Of a stretch of DNA of 8,723 nt, positions 6,019 through 8,723 are shown in pieces. Source of the DNA: Hyphomonadaceae bacterium (lineage in GTDB: Bacteria; Pseudomonadota; Alphaproteobacteria; Caulobacterales; Hyphomonadaceae); the NCBI GenBank assembly GCA_030696545.1, contig JAUYSA010000041.1, positions 1 through 8,723 of the forward strand. Direction: 5' to 3'. The notes under the pieces are model-generated. The model did not search any database. It was not told the DNA's origin and worked only from the letters and a program-made list of their open reading frames with translations. A program made the translations under genes and the position numbers. Numbering within the stretch: the stretch's first letter is position 1; each line of letters opens with the position of its first letter.

Positions 6019-7305
6019 ATGCCCAGCGCATTTGATGCCGCGAAGCGGATGATCGCGGCCATGATGGCCGGGCGATCGACCGAGGAGATCGCTCAGCAGA
6101 GCAGGCCAGATACGACGACTCCGCTGAAACCGTGGATACGGCCAGCGAAACGGCTGGAGCCGACATTCACGGCGGCGAACTGGAAGACGCTCCTGGCGAA
6201 CTCCGGCGCGACGGAAGCCGACAAGGCCGAGCTCTATGACGCGAAGGCGCAGGAGCAGCTGGAGCGGTACGAACATAATGTCGAAAATTACATCGGGACG
6301 TTGCGGCTGCCGGTCGGGGTGATTGGGCCGCTGCGGGTCAACGGGATTTTCGCCAAGGGCGATTTTTACGTGCCGCTTGCGACGAGCGAAGCGGCGCTGG
6401 TCGCGAGCTATGGGCGTGGGGCGCGGCTGATTTCGTCGGTGGGCGGGGCTACGACGGGGACGTTGGCCGAGGGCGTGCATCGCTCGCCGGGCTTTGCGTT
6501 TGCCTCGACGACGGATGCCGGGCTGTTTGTGGCCTGGGTCTGCATGAATTTCGAGATGCTGAAAGAAGCTGCCGAGAAGACGACGCGGCATGGGAAGCTG
6601 GTTGAGTTGTCGCCGCATGTGGAAGGCGATCACGTTTATCTCGTGTGCAGCTACACGACGGGCGATGCAGCCGGGCAGAACATGGTGACGATTGCAACCG
6701 AGCGCGTGTGCGCGGCGATCCTGGAGCATTCTCCGGTGAAGCCGCTGTACTGGTTCGTCGAGGCAAACTTCTCTGGCGACAAGAAGGCGTCGGCGATGTC
6801 GTTTGTCGGCGTGCGCGGTCGCAAGGTGACGGCTTCTGTGGAGCTGCCCGGCGAAGAGATCGCGAAGCAGCTTCATACGACGCCGAAGCGGATGGAGGAT
6901 TACTGGCGCATGTCTGCGCTGGGTGGTGTGATGTCTGGGTCTATCGGCGTGCAGGGGCATTACGCCAATGGGCTGGCCGCGCTTTATCTGGCGACGGGTC
7001 AGGATGCTGCGTGCGTTGCGGAGAGCGCGGTGGGTGTTACGCGCATGGAGCTGCGCGAGGGCAATCGGTTGTTCGTGTCGGTGACGTTGCCGAACATCAT
7101 CGCGGGGACGGTTGGGGGCGGCACGGGCCTGCCGACGCAGAGCGCGGGGCTCAACATCATGGGCCTGAAGGGAGCGGGCAAGGCTCGAGTGTTTGGCGAG
7201 GTGTGCGCTGCGCTGTGCCTGGCGGGCGAGCTGTCGATCATCGCGGCATTGTGCGCGCATGAGTTTGCTAGCGCTCACAAAAATCTCGCGCGAGGCAAGG
7301 CGTGA
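6019..7305 (+). CDS. Hydroxymethylglutaryl-CoA reductase, class-I-like
   Basis: The enzyme family reduces HMG-CoA to mevalonate with two NAD(P)H. The 428-residue soluble protein has a poorly conserved N-terminus of about 80 residues and then the catalytic core. The substrate-binding start is ENYIGTLRLPVGVIGPL (89-105). Catalytic Glu124 is in TSEA, the GGATTGT stretch is at 142-148, and DAAGQNM (216-222) sits where the cofactor motif DAMGMNM occurs in eukaryotic enzymes. SGDKK (252-256) carries the catalytic Lys, GQDAA (327-331) the catalytic Asp329, GTVGGGT (363-369) follows, and a late His420 matches the proton donor. VGVIGPL and GTVGGGT point to the class I rather than the Pseudomonas-type class II form. 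The ATG follows GAGGGA. Its stop overlaps the prenyltransferase start by 4 bp, so the two are coupled. No other mevalonate-pathway gene is visible, so a role outside bulk isoprenoid supply is possible. Confidence 0.92.
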   Translation: MPSAFDAAKRMIAAMMAGRSTEEIAQQSRPDTTTPLKPWIRPAKRLEPTFTAANWKTLLANSGATEADKAELYDAKAQEQLERYEHNVENYIGTLRLPVGVIGPLRVNGIFAKGDFYVPLATSEAALVASYGRGARLISSVGGATTGTLAEGVHRSPGFAFASTTDAGLFVAWVCMNFEMLKEAAEKTTRHGKLVELSPHVEGDHVYLVCSYTTGDAAGQNMVTIATERVCAAILEHSPVKPLYWFVEANFSGDKKASAMSFVGVRGRKVTASVELPGEEIAKQLHTTPKRMEDYWRMSALGGVMSGSIGVQGHYANGLAALYLATGQDAACVAESAVGVTRMELREGNRLFVSVTLPNIIAGTVGGGTGLPTQSAGLNIMGLKGAGKARVFGEVCAALCLAGELSIIAALCAHEFASAHKNLARGKA

Positions 7306-8276
7306 GCGAGGCTGAAGCGCAGACTCGCGCTGCGCGGGGGCCTGGTGCGCGAGGGTTGGGCGCGCGGCTGTGGGAATATCAGGCCGAGCGCTTTCCGGTA
7401 TTCAAGCATGGCGCGCTGATCGTGGCGTTTGGAGCGTCAGCTGTGTGCCTGTCGGCGTTGTTGCGCGGCGCTGCACCCTCGTGGCTGGCGGTTGTCGTCG
7501 CCGTGTCGGTGCTGTTCGGGTTTTTCTTCCAGCTGCGCGTGGCGGACGAGCACAAGGACAATGAGGACGACACGAAGTATCGGCCCGAGCGGCCGGTGCC
7601 TCGCGGACTGGTGACGCTGAAGGAGTTGCGGGGCGTCGCTATAGCGGTGGCCGTGTTGCAGGTTGGTCTGACCGTGCTGCTGGACTGGACGCTGATTGTC
7701 CTGCTGCTGGCGGTGTGGGGGTGGCTGGCCATCATGACGAAGGAGTTCTTCGTTCCAGAATGGCTGAAGGCGCGGCCGCTGATCTACATGGTGAGCCACA
7801 TGGCGATCATGCCGTTGATCGATCTTTATGCGACAGCTTGCGACTGGTGGCCTGCGGGATATGCGCTGCATGAGGGGTTTGGGCTGACGCTTGGGGCGTT
7901 CCTGCTGCTGTCGCTGGTGAATGGTTCGGCAATCGAGATCGCGCGCAAGTGCTGGGCGCCGGAGCAGGAGCGCGAGGGGGTCGAGACGTATTCCAAGCTG
8001 TGGAAACCTGGGCCGTCCGGCGTGGCTGTGATGGGAATTGTGCTCGTAGGGCTCGCGCTTTCTGCGTTCATCAATGTGCGATCGGGCGCGGGGATCTGGT
8101 TTTTGGGAGTGTTGCTGCTGGTGAGCGCGTGGGCCGCCTGGTGCGCAATCGACTATGCGGGGACGCCGACGCCGAAGACGGCCAAGGCGATCGAAACGGC
8201 GAGCGGCGTATTCGTGCTGTGCAATTACCTGTTGCTGGGGGTGCTTCCGCTGGCGGCGGCGCTGTGGCTGACGTGA
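7302..8276 (+). CDS. UbiA-superfamily prenyltransferase-like integral membrane protein
   Basis: This 324-residue multi-pass protein has about eight hydrophobic helices, typical of UbiA intramembrane prenyltransferases, which move a prenyl chain from its diphosphate onto an acceptor. After a soluble start with EYQAERFPVFKHG (25-37) and the first helices comes the first acidic motif, DEHKDNEDD (82-90). It is followed by YRPERPVPRGLV (93-104); this stands where NDxxDxxxD occurs in typical members. The second polar loop is EIARKCWAPEQEREGVETYS (212-231) in place of a plain DxxxD. Metal-binding acids are therefore present in an altered arrangement, which suggests a distinct subfamily. Translation starts at GTG 7302, inside the last codons of the reductase gene (GTGA overlap). 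The stop overlaps the next start (TGATG), so the three proteins are probably made in step. Acceptor and prenyl donor are unknown. Confidence 0.85.
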   Translation: MSEAEAQTRAARGPGARGLGARLWEYQAERFPVFKHGALIVAFGASAVCLSALLRGAAPSWLAVVVAVSVLFGFFFQLRVADEHKDNEDDTKYRPERPVPRGLVTLKELRGVAIAVAVLQVGLTVLLDWTLIVLLLAVWGWLAIMTKEFFVPEWLKARPLIYMVSHMAIMPLIDLYATACDWWPAGYALHEGFGLTLGAFLLLSLVNGSAIEIARKCWAPEQEREGVETYSKLWKPGPSGVAVMGIVLVGLALSAFINVRSGAGIWFLGVLLLVSAWAAWCAIDYAGTPTPKTAKAIETASGVFVLCNYLLLGVLPLAAALWLT

Positions 8277-8723
8277 TGGCGCAGTATGTCCTGACAGGTG
8301 AAGCCGCGATGTCTCCGGCTCTAGCGGGTGGCAAAGGCGCGGCGTTGGCGAAGCTGGCGGCGACGTTTCTGGTGCCGGCCTTTTTCGTCATTCCGGCTGA
8401 GGCGTTTGATGCCGCTGGGCTCAAGGCGGAAGTGCGCGACGAGGTTAAGCAGGAGTTGTTGCGGCTCGGGGCGGGGCCGTTCGCGGTGCGTTCGTCTGGG
8501 CGCGAGGAAGATGGTGCGGACTCGGCTCATGCGGGGCAGTTTGAGACCGAGCTGAATGTGGCGGCAGCAGATGTTCCGGCTGCCGCGCATCGGGTGTGGA
8601 CGTCCGGTTTCAGCGAGACGCTGGCGCAGTATCGGCAGGCCAAGGGACTCTCTGGCGCGCCGCAGCCGCCGGCGGTCGTTGTTCAAGTGATGGTTGAAGC
8701 TCGCGCGGCAGGCGTGGCGTTTT
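8276..8723 (+). CDS. PEP synthase / pyruvate phosphate dikinase-like ATP-grasp protein, 3' end outside window
   Basis: About 149 residues are visible, and the frame is open to the edge. The N-terminus has the ATP-binding start GGKGAALAKL (18-27, Lys20). The family's second nucleotide-binding segment follows as FAVRSSGREEDGADSAHAGQ (69-88, Arg72), then FETELNV, a VW.S.F..TL.QYR region and VVVQVMV..RAAGVAF. This matches the N-terminal domain shared by PEP synthase, pyruvate phosphate dikinase and rifampin phosphotransferase. The spacing between the two motifs is about 50 residues, clearly shorter than I recall for housekeeping PEP synthase. That suggests a specialised member acting on another acceptor. 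Translation begins at ATG 8276, which overlaps the prenyltransferase stop by one base and lacks a strong ribosome site of its own, as in stop-restart coupling. Whether the swivelling phospho-His domain follows cannot be seen. Confidence 0.85.
   Translation, partial: MAQYVLTGEAAMSPALAGGKGAALAKLAATFLVPAFFVIPAEAFDAAGLKAEVRDEVKQELLRLGAGPFAVRSSGREEDGADSAHAGQFETELNVAAADVPAAAHRVWTSGFSETLAQYRQAKGLSGAPQPPAVVVQVMVEARAAGVAF

Noticed and set aside
5396..6166. Minus-strand open frame of 256 codons across the lipocalin gene and the following gap
   Set aside because: It is antisense to the lipocalin, has low-complexity composition, no ribosome site and no recognisable motif.
5965..7278. Long open frame of 437 codons on the minus strand opposite the HMG-CoA reductase gene
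   Set aside because: It is antisense to a gene with clear catalytic motifs, is extremely rich in Arg, His and Pro as expected of a shadow frame in GC-rich DNA, and shows no domain.

Overview
The window looks like chromosomal DNA of a GC-rich alphaproteobacterium. A Caulobacterales/Hyphomonadaceae-like host is my best guess from the gene content, the dense third-position G/C and the type of intergenic palindromic repeat; this is inference, because no rRNA or other marker is present. Nine protein genes are supported. Two run off the ends (the left-most lacks its 3' end, the right-most lacks its 3' end). No tRNA, rRNA, CRISPR array or insertion sequence was seen, and no gene-free stretch exceeds 300 bases.

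Left part (1-1047, minus strand): a two-gene unit encodes a four-helix DUF5671 membrane protein followed, with a 17-bp overlap, by a small single-pass membrane-anchored protein that leaves the window. Next comes a 190-bp spacer holding a large interrupted palindrome (1110-1229) whose arms each carry a small side hairpin. A Tat-exported, probably lipid-anchored type-B carboxylesterase (1238-2866, minus) and a PaaI-type hotdog thioesterase (3019-3438, plus) diverge from one 150-bp region that contains a near-perfect 23-bp palindrome.

Middle part (3439-5878): the thioesterase converges on an uncharacterised two-helix membrane protein with no base between their stop codons. That protein lies downstream of a metallo-beta-lactamase/beta-CASP nuclease of the 'DNA ligase-associated exonuclease' family, here without its usual ligase and helicase directly downstream. 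Diverging from the nuclease is a Blc-type lipocalin.

Right part (6019-8723, plus): this is the most interesting segment, a tightly packed operon of a class-I-like HMG-CoA reductase, a UbiA-superfamily membrane prenyltransferase-like protein (4-bp GTGA overlap) and a PEP-synthase/pyruvate-phosphate-dikinase-like ATP-grasp protein (1-bp TGATG overlap, cut by the window edge). None of the other mevalonate-pathway genes is visible here, and most alphaproteobacteria make isoprenoids by the MEP route. An HMG-CoA reductase coupled to a membrane prenyltransferase and a PEP-synthase-like phosphotransferase therefore suggests a specialised, possibly undescribed lipid or prenyl-metabolite pathway. The individual family calls are strong; the joint function is inference.
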